From Micromonospora carbonacea (GTDB lineage: Bacteria; Actinomycetota; Actinomycetes; Mycobacteriales; Micromonosporaceae): a stretch of DNA of 64,000 nt. The stretch spans positions 6,492,501 to 6,556,500 of the forward strand of contig NZ_JACHMZ010000001.1 in assembly GCF_014205165.1 (NCBI RefSeq), given 5' to 3'. The position numbers and the translations under genes are program-made. This document shows, piece after piece, positions 8,023 through 18,125 of this stretch (position 1 is the first letter of the stretch; the number at the start of each line of letters is the position of its first letter). The notes under the pieces are model-generated. The model was not told the origin of the DNA, did no database searches, and saw only the letters and a list, made by a program, of their open reading frames with translations.

Positions 8023-9129
8023 ATGGCCGACTTCAAACCGGGTCTGGAGGGCGTCGTAGCCTTCGAGACCGAGATCGCCGAGCCGGACCGCGAGGGCGGC
8101 GCGCTGCGCTACCGCGGCGTGGACATCGAGGATCTGATCGGTCAGGTCTCCTTCGGCAACGTCTGGGCGCTGCTGGTCGACGGCCGGTTCGGCCCCGGCC
8201 TGCCGCCGGCCGAGCCGTTCCCGGTGCCCGTGCACTCCGGCGACATCCGGGTCGACGTGCAGTCCGCCGTCGCGATGCTCGCGCCGTACTGGGGGCTCAG
8301 CCAGCTCCTCGACATCTCCGACTCCCAGGCCCGCGAGGACCTCGCCCGGGTGTCGGTCACCGCGCTCTCCTTCGTCGCCCAGTCCGCGCGCGGCCTGGGC
8401 CTGCCGGCCGTGCCGCAGAAGGAGATCGACAAGGCGGAGACGATCGTCGAGCGCTTCATGAAGCGCTGGCGCGGCGAGCCCGACCCCCGCCACGTGAAGG
8501 CCGTCGACGCCTACTTCATCTCGGCCGCCGAGCACGGCCTGAACGCCTCCACCTTCACCGCCCGGATCGTCGCCTCCACCGGCGCCGACGCCGCCGCCTG
8601 CATCTCCTCCGGCATCGGCGCGCTCTCCGGTCCCCTGCACGGCGGCGCGCCGTCGCGGGTGCTCAGCATGCTGGAGGCCGTCGAGCGCAGCGGCGACGCC
8701 GAGGGCTACGTCAAGGGCGTCCTCGACCGGGGCGAGCGGCTGATGGGCTTCGGCCACCGGGTCTACCGGGCCGAGGACCCGCGCGCCCGCGTGCTGCGCC
8801 GCACTGCCAAGGAGCTGGGCGCGCCGCGCTTCGAGATCGCCGAGGCGCTGGAGAAGGCGGCCCTGGCCGAGCTCCAGGCCCGCCGCCCGGACCGGGTGCT
8901 CGCCACGAACGTCGAGTTCTGGTCGGCCGTGGTGCTCGACTTCGCCGAGGTGCCCGCGCACATGTTCACCTCGATGTTCACCTGCGCCCGGATGGGCGGC
9001 TGGAGCGCGCACATCCTGGAGCAGAAGAAGCTCCAGCGGCTGGTCCGCCCGTCCGCCCGCTACGTCGGGCCGGGCACCCGCAAGCCGCAGCAGGTCGAGG
9101 GCTGGGACGCCATCCCGCACGGCGTGTAA
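8023..9129 (+). CDS. Citrate synthase 2
   Basis: 368 residues, the length of the short type II-like citrate synthases of actinobacteria. It condenses oxaloacetate with acetyl-CoA in the TCA cycle (or methylcitrate cycle for paralogues). Catalytic segments are visible: GPLHGGAPSRV (first catalytic histidine, about residue 206), MGFGHRVYRAEDPRARVL (second histidine), and the aspartate region DFAEVPAHMFTSMF. AGGAG lies 5-6 bases before the ATG. It stands alone, followed by a dispersed repeat and a strong terminator. Confidence 0.95.
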   Translation: MADFKPGLEGVVAFETEIAEPDREGGALRYRGVDIEDLIGQVSFGNVWALLVDGRFGPGLPPAEPFPVPVHSGDIRVDVQSAVAMLAPYWGLSQLLDISDSQAREDLARVSVTALSFVAQSARGLGLPAVPQKEIDKAETIVERFMKRWRGEPDPRHVKAVDAYFISAAEHGLNASTFTARIVASTGADAAACISSGIGALSGPLHGGAPSRVLSMLEAVERSGDAEGYVKGVLDRGERLMGFGHRVYRAEDPRARVLRRTAKELGAPRFEIAEALEKAALAELQARRPDRVLATNVEFWSAVVLDFAEVPAHMFTSMFTCARMGGWSAHILEQKKLQRLVRPSARYVGPGTRKPQQVEGWDAIPHGV

Positions 9130-9130
9130 G

Positions 9131-9178
9131 TGCAAGGAAGGGCACCCTGTCGACGCTTTCCGCAGAGCAGGGGCCCCT
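9131..9178 (+). repeat. Dispersed ~50-bp palindromic-type repeat, copy 1
   Basis: Starts GCAAGGAAGGGCACCCTGTC and ends GCAGGGGCCCCTG. It matches, with few changes, the reverse complement of 14,576-14,628 and more loosely two copies around 62,217 and 63,178. All copies lie just after the 3' end of a gene. Its GGGCACCCT and GGGGCCCCT cores are themselves self-complementary, so it may fold and act as a terminator or be a REP-like element. Confidence 0.7.
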
Positions 9179-9240
9179 GTCAACACCCACCACCTGGGTG
9201 CGCGACGCCCGTCCGATCCACCCGTCGACGCGACGACGGA

Positions 9241-9269
9241 AGGGGCCCCGCCGGTTCGGCGGGGCCCCT
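9241..9269 (+). terminator. Strong GC hairpin after citrate synthase
   Basis: AGGGGCCCCGCCG (9241-9253) pairs perfectly with 9257-9269 around a 3-base loop. It lies 110 bp after the citrate synthase stop. No T-tract follows. The rest of the 9,130-9,529 gap holds the dispersed repeat and the serC leader; no other gene is seen there. Confidence 0.75.
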
Positions 9270-9325
9270 CCGCGTACCGGAAGGTCCGTCCGGCCCGCGC
9301 AACCGCGGGCGGGGTGGCGACGTAA

Positions 9326-10657
<1,332 letters not shown>

Positions 10658-10664
10658 GGCATCG

Positions 10665-10708
10665 TCACACTGGGTGGTCGTCGCACCGCCGCCGGCCACC
10701 CAGTGTGA
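10665..10708 (+). terminator. Terminator-like hairpin after serC
   Basis: TCACACTGGGTGG (10,665-10,677) and its perfect reverse complement (10,696-10,708) form a 13-bp stem with an 18-base loop, starting 8 bases after the serC stop. This should separate serC from sepH. Confidence 0.7.
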
Positions 10709-10843
10709 TCATCTTCGCAGCTCATCCGCGACATGCGGGTGTCGGATCCCCCACGTCGTTGCGGATGGGCGTACCGTGGTGCGGGACGCCCGGGTGGCCG
10801 ACCCGTGGCGTGCGGCCAGCGAAGCGGGACGGAGGCAACGCTC

Positions 10844-11938
10844 ATGCGCCCAGTACGCTTCGTCGCCCTCTCCGAGGACGGCCAGGCTCTGGTGCTCGCC
10901 GACGAGGTCGGGCGGCTGCTCGCCCTGCCCATCGACGAGCGCATCGCCGGCGCCCTGCACGCCGAGCCGGGCGCGCCCCCGCTCGCCGTGGTGCCGAACA
11001 CCACCGACCACCCCCTGCCGTCGCTGTCCCCGCGCGACATCCAGGCCAAGATCCGTTCCGGCGAGTCCGCAGAGGACGTGGCGCGCGTCGCGGGCGTCCC
11101 GGTCGACCGCGTGCTCCGCTACGCGGGCCCGGTGCTCCAGGAGCGGGCGATGCTCGCCCAGCACGCCCGGCGCACCCGGCTCAAGGGCGCGGAGAAGCCG
11201 ACGCCGCTGGCCGAGGTGGTCAACGGCCGGCTGGCCCAGCACGGGATCGACACCGAGAAGATCTCCTGGGACGCCTACCGCCGCGACGACGGCACCTGGC
11301 GGATCATCGCCACCTGGCCGTCGGGCAAGGCCACCGCGCAGGCCGTGTGGGACCTGGACAAGACCCGGCAGCACGTCGTCCCGCACGACGACATGGCGCA
11401 ATACCTGTGCGCCGAGCGCCCCACGCCGATCCTCGGCCAGGAGCCCGCCCCGGAGCGCGGCGGCCACGCGCTGCCCGGCCCCTCGCGCGGCGAGCCGAGC
11501 CGGGGCGGGCACGGGCTGCCCGCGGCGGCCGGCGACCACAACCGACCGGGGCGCGACCCGATCCGCGCCGGGCGCGACGCCCTGCTCGCCTCCCTCGACC
11601 GGCCGCTCGGCTCGACGTCCGGCCGGGGCCTGGAGCCGCGCACGCCGGCGGCGGCGCTGGCCGGGTCGGACGCACCCCGGCAGCGGCCGGTCGGCGGCGG
11701 GGCGGCGGCCCTGCTCGGCGGCGGCCAGGGCTCGGCGTTCGACGACGACTCCGACGCGCCCAAGGAGGTCCCGGCCGTGCCGTCGCTGGCGGTGCTCCGG
11801 CCCCGCCGCACGGGCGCTGCCGCAGCGGCGGCCTCCGGCGGCGAGGCCACCGACGCCTCCGGCAAGCCGCGCAAGCGCCTGCCGAGCTGGGACGATGTGC
11901 TGTTCGGCAGCGGCCCGGCGGCCCGCGAGTCCTCCTGA
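10844..11938 (+). CDS. sepH: Septation protein SepH
   Basis: 364 residues. SepH is an actinobacterial FtsZ-binding protein that helps assemble the division septum; in Streptomyces its N-terminal DUF3071 helix-turn-helix region acts on FtsZ. Here residues 1-190 match that domain (MRPVRFVALSEDGQALVLADEVGRLLALPIDERI, LSPRDIQAKIRSGESAEDVARVAGVPVDRVLRYAGPVLQERAM). The second half is a low-complexity linker rich in Gly, Arg and Pro, ending in RKRLPSWDDVLFGS, the typical C-terminal motif. GGGACGGAGG precedes the ATG. Confidence 0.93.
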   Translation: MRPVRFVALSEDGQALVLADEVGRLLALPIDERIAGALHAEPGAPPLAVVPNTTDHPLPSLSPRDIQAKIRSGESAEDVARVAGVPVDRVLRYAGPVLQERAMLAQHARRTRLKGAEKPTPLAEVVNGRLAQHGIDTEKISWDAYRRDDGTWRIIATWPSGKATAQAVWDLDKTRQHVVPHDDMAQYLCAERPTPILGQEPAPERGGHALPGPSRGEPSRGGHGLPAAAGDHNRPGRDPIRAGRDALLASLDRPLGSTSGRGLEPRTPAAALAGSDAPRQRPVGGGAAALLGGGQGSAFDDDSDAPKEVPAVPSLAVLRPRRTGAAAAAASGGEATDASGKPRKRLPSWDDVLFGSGPAARESS

Positions 11939-11975
11939 CCCATCCGTGGCCGGGCGGTGCGCCGCCCGCGCGCCG

Positions 11976-12016
11976 CCCTGCCACGGCGAGGCATTCGGCG
12001 TCCCGCCGTGGCAGGG
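11976..12016 (+). terminator. 13-bp hairpin overlapping the aldo/keto reductase leader
   Basis: CCCTGCCACGGCG (11,976-11,988) is the exact reverse complement of 12,004-12,016. It follows sepH but ends only 7 bases before the next ATG, so its right arm contains the only purine-rich stretch (AGGG) that could be the ribosome site. It may end sepH transcripts, limit translation of the reductase, or be an operator. Confidence 0.55.
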
Positions 12017-12023
12017 TGGGCAC

Positions 12024-13010
12024 ATGAAGTACACCAATCTGGGACGCACCGGCCTGTCGGTGAGTCGGCTCTGCCTCGGCACGATGAACTTCGGGCCGCA
12101 GACCAGCGAGCCGGACAGCTTCGCCGTCATGGACCGGGCGATCGAGCACGGCATCAACTTCTTCGACACCGCCAACGTGTACGGCTGGCAGACCGGTGAG
12201 GGCATCACCGAGCAGATCATCGGCCGCTGGTTCGCCCAGGGCGGCGGCCGGCGGGAGAAGGTGGTGCTGGCCACCAAGGTCTACGGCAAGATGGGCGACT
12301 GGCCCAACGAGCAGGGCCTCTCCGCCCGGCACATCATCCGGGCCTGCGAGGACTCGCTGCGCCGGCTCCAGACCGACGTCATCGACCTCTACCAGATGCA
12401 CCACGTCTCCCGGGCGACCCCGTGGGAGGAGATCTGGCAGGCGATGGAGACCCTGGTCGCCCAGGGCAAGGTCGTCTACGTCGGATCGTCCAACTTCGCC
12501 GGTTGGCACATCGGGCAGGCGCAGGCGGCGGCGCAGCAGCGCAACTTCCTCGGCCTCGTCTCCGAGCAGTCCATCTACAACCTGCTGACCCGGGCCGTCG
12601 AGCTGGAGGTGGTGCCGGCCGCCCAGCACTACGGCCTCGGCATCATCCCCTGGTCCCCGCTGCACGGCGGGCTGCTGTCGGGCGCCCTGCGGAAGATGGC
12701 CGAGGGCGGGGCGGCCCGCAGCACCTCGGGCCGCGCCGCCGAGAGCCTGGCCGAGCACCGGTTGACCATCGAGGCGTACGAGAAGTTCTGCGCCGACCTC
12801 GGCCACGACCCGGCGGACGTGGCGCTCGGCTGGCTGCTCTCCCGGCCCGGGGTGACGGCCCCGATCATCGGCCCGCGCACCATCGACCAGCTCGACCGGT
12901 CGCTAGGCGCGCTGGACGTCCGGCTCGACGAGGCGGCGCTGACCCGGCTCGACGAGTTGTTCCCGCCGGTGGGCAAGGGCGGCCCCGGCCCGGAGGCGTG
13001 GGCCTGGTAG
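12024..13010 (+). CDS. Aldo/keto reductase
   Basis: 328 residues, NADPH-dependent TIM-barrel reductase of the YajO/Kv-beta-like group. Recognisable parts: NLGRTGLSVSRLCLGTMNFG, the catalytic Asp-Tyr region FFDTANVYGWQTGEGITEQIIGRW, the catalytic lysine in LATKVYGKMG, the histidine in YQMHHVSRATPWEE, and the NADP-binding end GVTAPIIGPRTIDQLDRSLGAL. The carbonyl substrate is unknown. The gene stands alone between two hairpins. Confidence 0.94.
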   Translation: MKYTNLGRTGLSVSRLCLGTMNFGPQTSEPDSFAVMDRAIEHGINFFDTANVYGWQTGEGITEQIIGRWFAQGGGRREKVVLATKVYGKMGDWPNEQGLSARHIIRACEDSLRRLQTDVIDLYQMHHVSRATPWEEIWQAMETLVAQGKVVYVGSSNFAGWHIGQAQAAAQQRNFLGLVSEQSIYNLLTRAVELEVVPAAQHYGLGIIPWSPLHGGLLSGALRKMAEGGAARSTSGRAAESLAEHRLTIEAYEKFCADLGHDPADVALGWLLSRPGVTAPIIGPRTIDQLDRSLGALDVRLDEAALTRLDELFPPVGKGGPGPEAWAW

Positions 13011-13012
13011 AC

Positions 13013-13129
13013 GCGCGGCGCGCCGCCTGGCGGGCCGCCGCACGTCGCGCGGCGCGCCGCCTGGCGGCTCCCCGCGATGTCGGCGACATGGCGGCTTCCC
13101 GTCCCGGGGATACCGCCATGTCGCCGACA
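13013..13129. terminator. Direct repeat plus long hairpin between convergent genes
   Basis: A GC-rich 20-base unit (GCGCGGCGCGCCGCCTGGCGG-like) occurs twice at 13,013-13,033 and about 13,046-13,067. It is followed by a perfect 17-bp inverted repeat, 13,078-13,094 with 13,113-13,129, whose core TGTCGGCGACA is itself palindromic. The site separates the reductase (+) from thpR (-) and probably ends both transcripts. Confidence 0.7.
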
Positions 13130-13205
13130 CGACGGGCCGCCCCGGGCCCGACCGGCCCGATCCGACCCCGGCCCGATCCGACCCCGGCCCGGCCGCCGGT
13201 TCCGG

Positions 13206-13922
13206 TCAGATCGGCCAGGCGGCCACCCGGTCGTACGTCGGCTTCGGGCCCTGGTGGCTGCGGACCAGCACCAGCTCGGTGGCCGGCCACGGCGGCCCCA
13301 GGTAGTCGTGCAGGGCCTCCCGGTCGGCGGCCACGTCGGCGCGGTCGACCCGGTCGCCGGGGCGGGCGATGGTGAGGTGCGGGGTGAACGGCTTCTCGTC
13401 GTACGGCAGTCTGCCCCGGCGCAGCCCCGCCCGGACGAGCCGGGCCAGGACGCGCAACGCCTCGACGTCGCCGCGCACGTCCACCCAGAGGACCGTGAAC
13501 CGGCCCCGGCCGAAGCTACCCCCGCCGCCGAGCCGCAGCACCGCCGACCCGGTCCGGCCGCCCGCCGGTCGGTCGGTTACCGGCAGCTCGGCCACTGCTC
13601 GACCGGTCTCCGGCAGATCGGCTACCGGTCGGTCGGCCCCCGGCAGGTCGACCACCGCTTGGTCGGCTGCCGGTCGGTCGGCTGCCGGCAGGTCCCGGGT
13701 GCGGAACGTCTCGGCGGCGGGGCCGAGGGCGTTCTCGACGTCGACGAGGCGGCTGGCGTCGACCTGGCCGAGGAAGGCCACGGTGAGGTGCGCCCGCGCC
13801 GGGTCGGCGAGCCTGACGTTGGTGCCGGCCGCCGCCGCGCGCCCGACCCGGAGCCGGGCCACCGCGGTGCTCAGGTCGGCGACGGCCTCGGGCGGTGGAA
13901 AGACCCCCACGAAGAGCCGCAT
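13206..13922 (-). CDS. thpR: RNA 2',3'-cyclic phosphodiesterase (2'-5' RNA ligase family) with repeat insert
   Basis: 238 residues against about 180-190 usual. The two catalytic HxT motifs are intact: HLTVAFLG (about residue 45) and HLTIARPG (about residue 190). The family opens 2',3'-cyclic phosphates on RNA ends. The extra length is a segment around residues 78-120, rich in Asp-Arg-Pro and Asp-Leu-Pro repeats, encoded by imperfect tandem copies of a ~20-bp GGTCGGCTGCCGGCAG-type unit at about 13,560-13,700. The insert lies between the two lobes, so the active site may be unaffected. Confidence 0.88.
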   Translation of the reverse strand: MRLFVGVFPPPEAVADLSTAVARLRVGRAAAAGTNVRLADPARAHLTVAFLGQVDASRLVDVENALGPAAETFRTRDLPAADRPAADQAVVDLPGADRPVADLPETGRAVAELPVTDRPAGGRTGSAVLRLGGGGSFGRGRFTVLWVDVRGDVEALRVLARLVRAGLRRGRLPYDEKPFTPHLTIARPGDRVDRADVAADREALHDYLGPPWPATELVLVRSHQGPKPTYDRVAAWPI

Positions 13923-13969
13923 GCCCGCGTCGGGCACGTCCGCGCCGGTCACCGGTGCGCCGCGCGCGG

Positions 13970-14461
13970 TCAGCGGTGCCGCTGGCGGTGCCGGGGGCGG
14001 GCGGCGGGCAGGGTGAGACCGGCCGCGTGCAGCATCCCCTCGACCCGGACCCGCTCGATCTGCCGGTCGACGCCCTCCAGCTCGCCCAGGTGCTCGGGGA
14101 GCCCGAGGCAGCGGCAGGCGGCCCGCAGGTGCGCGTCGTACGCGTCGACGACTGCCGCGTGCCAGATCACCGTCCGGCCGCCCGGGTTGACCCGATGCCC
14201 GGCGAACCGGTGCAGGTCGGCGGCGATCTGCTGGAGGGACCGGCGGTCCTCCCGGTCGAACTCGGTGAGGTCGATGCCCCGGGTCAGCCCGTCGGCGTCG
14301 ACGGCCCGGTTCAGCCGGGCGATGGTACGGCGTTCGCGGCGTCGTTCGCGCCACTCGGCGTAGCCGCAGGCGACCCGGTCCATGATCTCGTCGGCGCAGA
14401 ACACCAGCGCAAAGGCGACCGGAAGACTCGCGACAGCAACGAACGCCAGGGCAAGGAGCAT
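13970..14461 (-). CDS. Hypothetical protein with N-terminal membrane segment
   Basis: About 163 residues. The first 25 residues are a hydrophobic helix (MLLALAFVAVASLPVAFALVF), followed by an Arg/Glu-rich helical cytoplasmic part (EWRERRRERRTIARLNRAVDADG, GIDLTEFDREDRRSLQQIAADLHRF). The ATG at 14,461 is preferred since GGAGG lies just upstream; a GTG at 14,479 would use bases of that site. I do not recognise the family. It lies 47 bp upstream of thpR on the same strand. Confidence 0.7.
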   Translation of the reverse strand: MLLALAFVAVASLPVAFALVFCADEIMDRVACGYAEWRERRRERRTIARLNRAVDADGLTRGIDLTEFDREDRRSLQQIAADLHRFAGHRVNPGGRTVIWHAAVVDAYDAHLRAACRCLGLPEHLGELEGVDRQIERVRVEGMLHAAGLTLPAARPRHRQRHR

Positions 14462-14575
14462 CGCTCGGCCTACCTCCACGTATCGACGCTATGCTCCCGC
14501 GAGCGTCATCGCCACCGGTTTGTTGACATTCACCGACATCAATTTTTTGCATCCGCCGCGAGCTGCCCCGCGTGG

Positions 14576-14628
14576 TTAGGAAGGGGCCCCTGCTATGCAG
14601 AAGGCGTCAACAGGGTGCCCCTCCTTGC
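14576..14628 (-). repeat. Dispersed ~50-bp repeat, copy 2
   Basis: On the minus strand it reads GCAAGGAGGGGCACCCTGTT through GCATAGCAGGGGCCCCTTCC, a close match to the copy after citrate synthase. It overlaps the last codons of the MFS gene ending at 14,593, so the C-terminus GTLLTPSA of that protein is encoded by the repeat. Confidence 0.7.
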
Positions 14629-15900
14629 TTCCACCACGTAGAAGCGGGGGGACGGGAGCACCCGCAGGCGCAGCCGGGCCCCCGAGCGGCGCAACTGCCA
14701 GGTGAGCGCCAGCAGGGCGGTGGCCAGCGAGATCAACCCGCCGATCCAGATGCTCGCCCCGGCGCCGAACCGCTCGGCCACCCAGCCGATGACCGGCGCG
14801 CCGACCGGGTTGGTGCCGAGGAACACCAGCACCCACAGCGCCATGACCCGGCCCCGGAACGCGGCGTCGGTGCCGAGCTGCACCCGCTGGTTGGCGGACT
14901 GGGCGAAGAAGACCATGAAGAACCCGGCGGGCAGCAGCAGCGCCACCACCATCCAGTACGCCGGGGCGAGCCCGACCAGGGTGCCGAAGACGGCGCACCC
15001 GACCGCCGCGCCGAGCACCAGCCACACCGAGGGGCGGCTGCGCCGCCCGGTGCCGGCCAACGCCCCGGCGAGCGCGCCGACGGCCAACGCCGTGCTGAAC
15101 AGGCCGAACGAGGCGGCACCGGTGTTGAACACCGTCTTGGCCAGGGCGGCGAGGGTGAGCTGGAAGTTGAACAGGCTCATCCCGATGACCGACATCACGG
15201 CCATCGGCAGCAGCAGGTCGGGGCGGCGGGCGACGTAGCGCAGGCCGTCGACGACCCGGGCGGAGTCCCGCTCGGCGACCGGGAGGAGGTCCTTGCGGTG
15301 CAGCTCGGCGGGGCGCATCCGGACCACGGTGGCCAGCGGCCCGAGCGAGCTGAGCGCGGTGAACAGGAACACCGGGCCGACGTCGACGGCGGCGATGGCC
15401 AGGCCGGCGACGGCGGGGCCGACGATGCGGGCCGAGTTGAACACGGCAGCGTTGAGCGACAGCGCGTTGGGCAGCAGCGACGTGCCGACGAGTTCGGAGA
15501 CGAACGCCTGCCGCACGGGGGTCTCCACCGCGTTGGCGACGCCGAGCAGGGCGGCGAAGACGAAGACGTGCCAGAGCCGGACGAGGCCGGTGAGCACCAG
15601 CAGGCTCATCCCGAACGACAGCACCGTCCAGAACGCGTTCGCGACGAAGAGGAGCAGACGCTTGTCGTACCGGTCGGCGAGCCGCCCGGAGAGCAGGGTG
15701 AGCAGCAGCACCGGGGTGAACTGGAGGGCGGTGACCACGCCGAGGGCGGTGGCGGAGTCGTCGGAGAGTTCGAGGACGAGCCAGTCCTGGGCGATGAACA
15801 TCATCCAGACGCCGATCAGTTTGATCAGCTGCCCGGACGCGAATAGCCGGTAGTTGCGGACCTGCAGTGACTGGAACATCGTGCTCAGCTTCGCCTGCAC
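14593..15900 (-). CDS. MFS exporter
   Basis: 435 residues, about 12 membrane helices, MFS_3/EntS-like group: FQSLQVRNYRLFASGQLIKLIGVWMMFIAQDWLVLEL at the N-terminus, GRLADRYDKRLLLFVAN as the loop 2-3 motif, and FRGRVMALWVLVFLGTNPVGAPVIGWVAERFGAG later. Likely a drug or siderophore exporter; substrate unknown. A MarR gene lies 84 bp upstream on the same strand and probably controls the operon. The last residues run into a dispersed repeat, so the native end may have been altered. Confidence 0.9.
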   Translation of the reverse strand: MQAKLSTMFQSLQVRNYRLFASGQLIKLIGVWMMFIAQDWLVLELSDDSATALGVVTALQFTPVLLLTLLSGRLADRYDKRLLLFVANAFWTVLSFGMSLLVLTGLVRLWHVFVFAALLGVANAVETPVRQAFVSELVGTSLLPNALSLNAAVFNSARIVGPAVAGLAIAAVDVGPVFLFTALSSLGPLATVVRMRPAELHRKDLLPVAERDSARVVDGLRYVARRPDLLLPMAVMSVIGMSLFNFQLTLAALAKTVFNTGAASFGLFSTALAVGALAGALAGTGRRSRPSVWLVLGAAVGCAVFGTLVGLAPAYWMVVALLLPAGFFMVFFAQSANQRVQLGTDAAFRGRVMALWVLVFLGTNPVGAPVIGWVAERFGAGASIWIGGLISLATALLALTWQLRRSGARLRLRVLPSPRFYVVEARRGTLLTPSA

Positions 15901-15984
15901 CCTGGATGCGCCTCCTCGCTCGTACGCCTCATCGACGGCGGACGGCGCGGACCCGGCGGCGACGCCCCGGCGGGCGCGGCGCGC

Positions 15985-16434
15985 TCAGGCGCGGGCGAGC
16001 TGCTGAAGGATCTCGGCGGCCCGTTGCAGGGTCTCCCGGTCGGCCTCGGGCAGCTCGGCCAGGCGGCGGGCCAGCCACTCGTTGCGGGCCCGTTCGAACT
16101 GGTCGAGCACGGCCTGGCCGCCCTCGGTCGCCGAGAGGATGACCTGCCGGCCGTCGGTCGGATGGGGGGTGCGGCCCACGAGGCCGCGTTCCTCCAGCTT
16201 CGCGACGATCTTGGTCATCGTCGGCGGTTGCACCCGTTCGACGTCGGCCAGTTCCCGGGGCGTCAGCGCGCCCGCCAGCACGAGGCTGGTGAGCGCGGAG
16301 AGCTGGGTGACCGTCAGGTCGCCGACCGGTCGGGCCTGTCGGACCCGCCGGTTGAGCCGGGTGATCGCATCACGCAGCTGGGGAGCCAGCTGCGCCGGTG
16401 GCACGCGTCTCGCCGTCACCGTCCGCTCCGTCAC
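15985..16434 (-). CDS. MarR family transcriptional regulator
   Basis: 149 residues. The winged helix is clear: LTVTQLSALTSLVLAGALTPRELADVERVQPPTMTKIVAKLEERGLVGRTPHPTDGRQVILSATEGG, followed by the dimerisation helix. It lies directly upstream of an MFS exporter on the same strand; MarR proteins usually repress such pumps and release DNA on binding the drug. A palindrome just 4 bases before its start is the likely autoregulatory site. Confidence 0.93.
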   Translation of the reverse strand: MTERTVTARRVPPAQLAPQLRDAITRLNRRVRQARPVGDLTVTQLSALTSLVLAGALTPRELADVERVQPPTMTKIVAKLEERGLVGRTPHPTDGRQVILSATEGGQAVLDQFERARNEWLARRLAELPEADRETLQRAAEILQQLARA

Positions 16435-16437
16435 GAT

Positions 16438-16450
16438 AGTTAGCCTAACT
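16438..16450. promoter_or_regulatory. MarR operator palindrome
   Basis: AGTTAG-C-CTAACT is a perfect 6-1-6 palindrome immediately upstream of the marR-type start, and a second half-site GGCTAAC follows at about 16,459. Its position over the promoter/start fits autorepression of the MarR-MFS operon. Inferred from symmetry and context. Confidence 0.65.
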
Positions 16451-16557
16451 AATGAGCCTGGCTAACGACAGCCGATATGACCATGCTCACCAGGGGGTGT
16501 GCGACCCGGGGGTCGGGGTACCGGTCCGGCACTCCGACCCCCGGGACACGTGGTGCG

Positions 16558-18036
16558 TCAGAGTACGACGGACTCGATCGGCCCGCGCAGGAAGTAGAGG
16601 ACGAACAGCACCGCCACCGCGTACAGCAGGGGGTGGACCTCGCGGGCCTTCCCCTTCGCCAGCTTCACCACGACGTACGAGATGACGCCCGCGCCGATGC
16701 CGTTGGAGATCGAGTACGTGAACGGCATCAGGGTGATCGTGAGGAACGCCGGGATCGCGATCTCGTAGTCGGTCCAGTCGATCGTCCGCACCGCCGTCAT
16801 CATCAGGAAGCCGACCACCACCAGCGCCGTCGACGCCGCCTCGAACGGCACCACCACCGCCAGCGGCGCGAGGAACATCGCCAGCAGGAACAGCGCGCCC
16901 GTGACCAGGTTGGCCACGCCGGTGCGGGCCCCCTCCGCGACACCGGCGGCGCTCTCGATGTACGACGTGTTGCTGGAGACGCTCGCCGCGCCACCCGCCG
17001 CCGCGGCGATCGAGTCGACCAGCAGGATCTCCTTGGCCCGTGGCGGGGTGCCCCGCTCGTCGAGCATGTTCCCCTCCTGGCCGATCGCGACCATCGTGCC
17101 CATCGTGTCGAAGAAGTCCGTGATCAGCAGCGTGAACACGAACATCAGCGGCACCAGCCAGCCGACCCGGGTCCAGGAGTCCAGCACGTTGAAGTTGCCC
17201 AACAGCGACAGGTCGGGCACGTCCACGACCGTCTTCGGCAGCTCCGGCACGTTCAGCGACCAGCCCTTGGGGTTGGGCTTGCCGTCGACGAACGACGGGC
17301 CGACGTTCGCCACGGCCTCCACGACGATCGCCAGCACGGTCGAGGCGAGGATGCCGATCAGGATCGCGCCGCGTACCCGCCGCACCACCAGCACGATCGT
17401 GACCAGCAGGCCCACCACGAAGACCAGCATCGGCCAGCTCACGATCTTGCCGCCGATGCCCAGCCCCACCGGGACCGTGGTGTTCGCCGCGTCCGGGATC
17501 CGCCGGACGAAGCCGGCGTCGACCAGCCCGATGATCGTCAGGAAGAGGCCGATGCCGACGCCGATCGCGGTCTTGAGCTGCGTGGGCACCGAGCGGAACA
17601 CCGCCGTACGCAGGCCGGTGAGCACCAGGATCGCGATGAGCACACCCTCGATCACCACCAGGCCCATCGCGTCGGCCCAGGTCATCTGCGGGGCGATCTC
17701 GTACGCGACCAGCGCGTTCACGCCCAGGCCGGCGGCCAGCGCCATCGGGAACCGGCCGACCACCCCCATCAGGATCGTCATCAGGCCCGCGACGAGCGCC
17801 GTCGCGGCGGCCAGCGCCGGGATCGCCAGCTTCTTGCCGTCGCCGTCGACGGCGCTGCCGATGATCAGTGGGTTGAGCACCACGATGTACGCCATCGTGA
17901 AGAACGTCGCCAGGCCGCCCCGCACCTCCCGGCCCGGTGTGGAGCCGCGCGCGGTGATCTCGAAGAAGCGGTCGAAGGCGTTGCGGGGGTGGGCGGGATC
18001 GGGTGGAGTGCCGTTGTCCGGCGGCGCAATGGCCAT
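16558..18036 (-). CDS. NCS2 family purine permease (adenine/guanine/hypoxanthine, AzgA-like)
   Basis: 492 residues with 12-14 hydrophobic segments. AzgA-type hallmarks are FFEITARGSTPGREVRGGLATFFTMAYIVVLNPLI at the N-terminus, the GLGVNALVAYEIA stretch, FTLLITDFFDTMGTMVAIGQEG and SSNTSYIESAAGVAEGARTGVANLVTG. The family imports purine bases with protons. The ATG at 18,036 (MAIAPPDNG) is preferred because AGGA lies 4 bases before it; the frame is open to 18,087. Monocistronic as far as visible. Confidence 0.93.
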   Translation of the reverse strand: MAIAPPDNGTPPDPAHPRNAFDRFFEITARGSTPGREVRGGLATFFTMAYIVVLNPLIIGSAVDGDGKKLAIPALAAATALVAGLMTILMGVVGRFPMALAAGLGVNALVAYEIAPQMTWADAMGLVVIEGVLIAILVLTGLRTAVFRSVPTQLKTAIGVGIGLFLTIIGLVDAGFVRRIPDAANTTVPVGLGIGGKIVSWPMLVFVVGLLVTIVLVVRRVRGAILIGILASTVLAIVVEAVANVGPSFVDGKPNPKGWSLNVPELPKTVVDVPDLSLLGNFNVLDSWTRVGWLVPLMFVFTLLITDFFDTMGTMVAIGQEGNMLDERGTPPRAKEILLVDSIAAAAGGAASVSSNTSYIESAAGVAEGARTGVANLVTGALFLLAMFLAPLAVVVPFEAASTALVVVGFLMMTAVRTIDWTDYEIAIPAFLTITLMPFTYSISNGIGAGVISYVVVKLAKGKAREVHPLLYAVAVLFVLYFLRGPIESVVL

Positions 18037-18125
18037 CTGGTCCTCGCAGGTGATCATCCGTCTGTCGCGCGCATCGTCCCAGATCACGAGCCAACTGGGA
18101 AAGTTGATCGCGTACGCTTGCCCCC

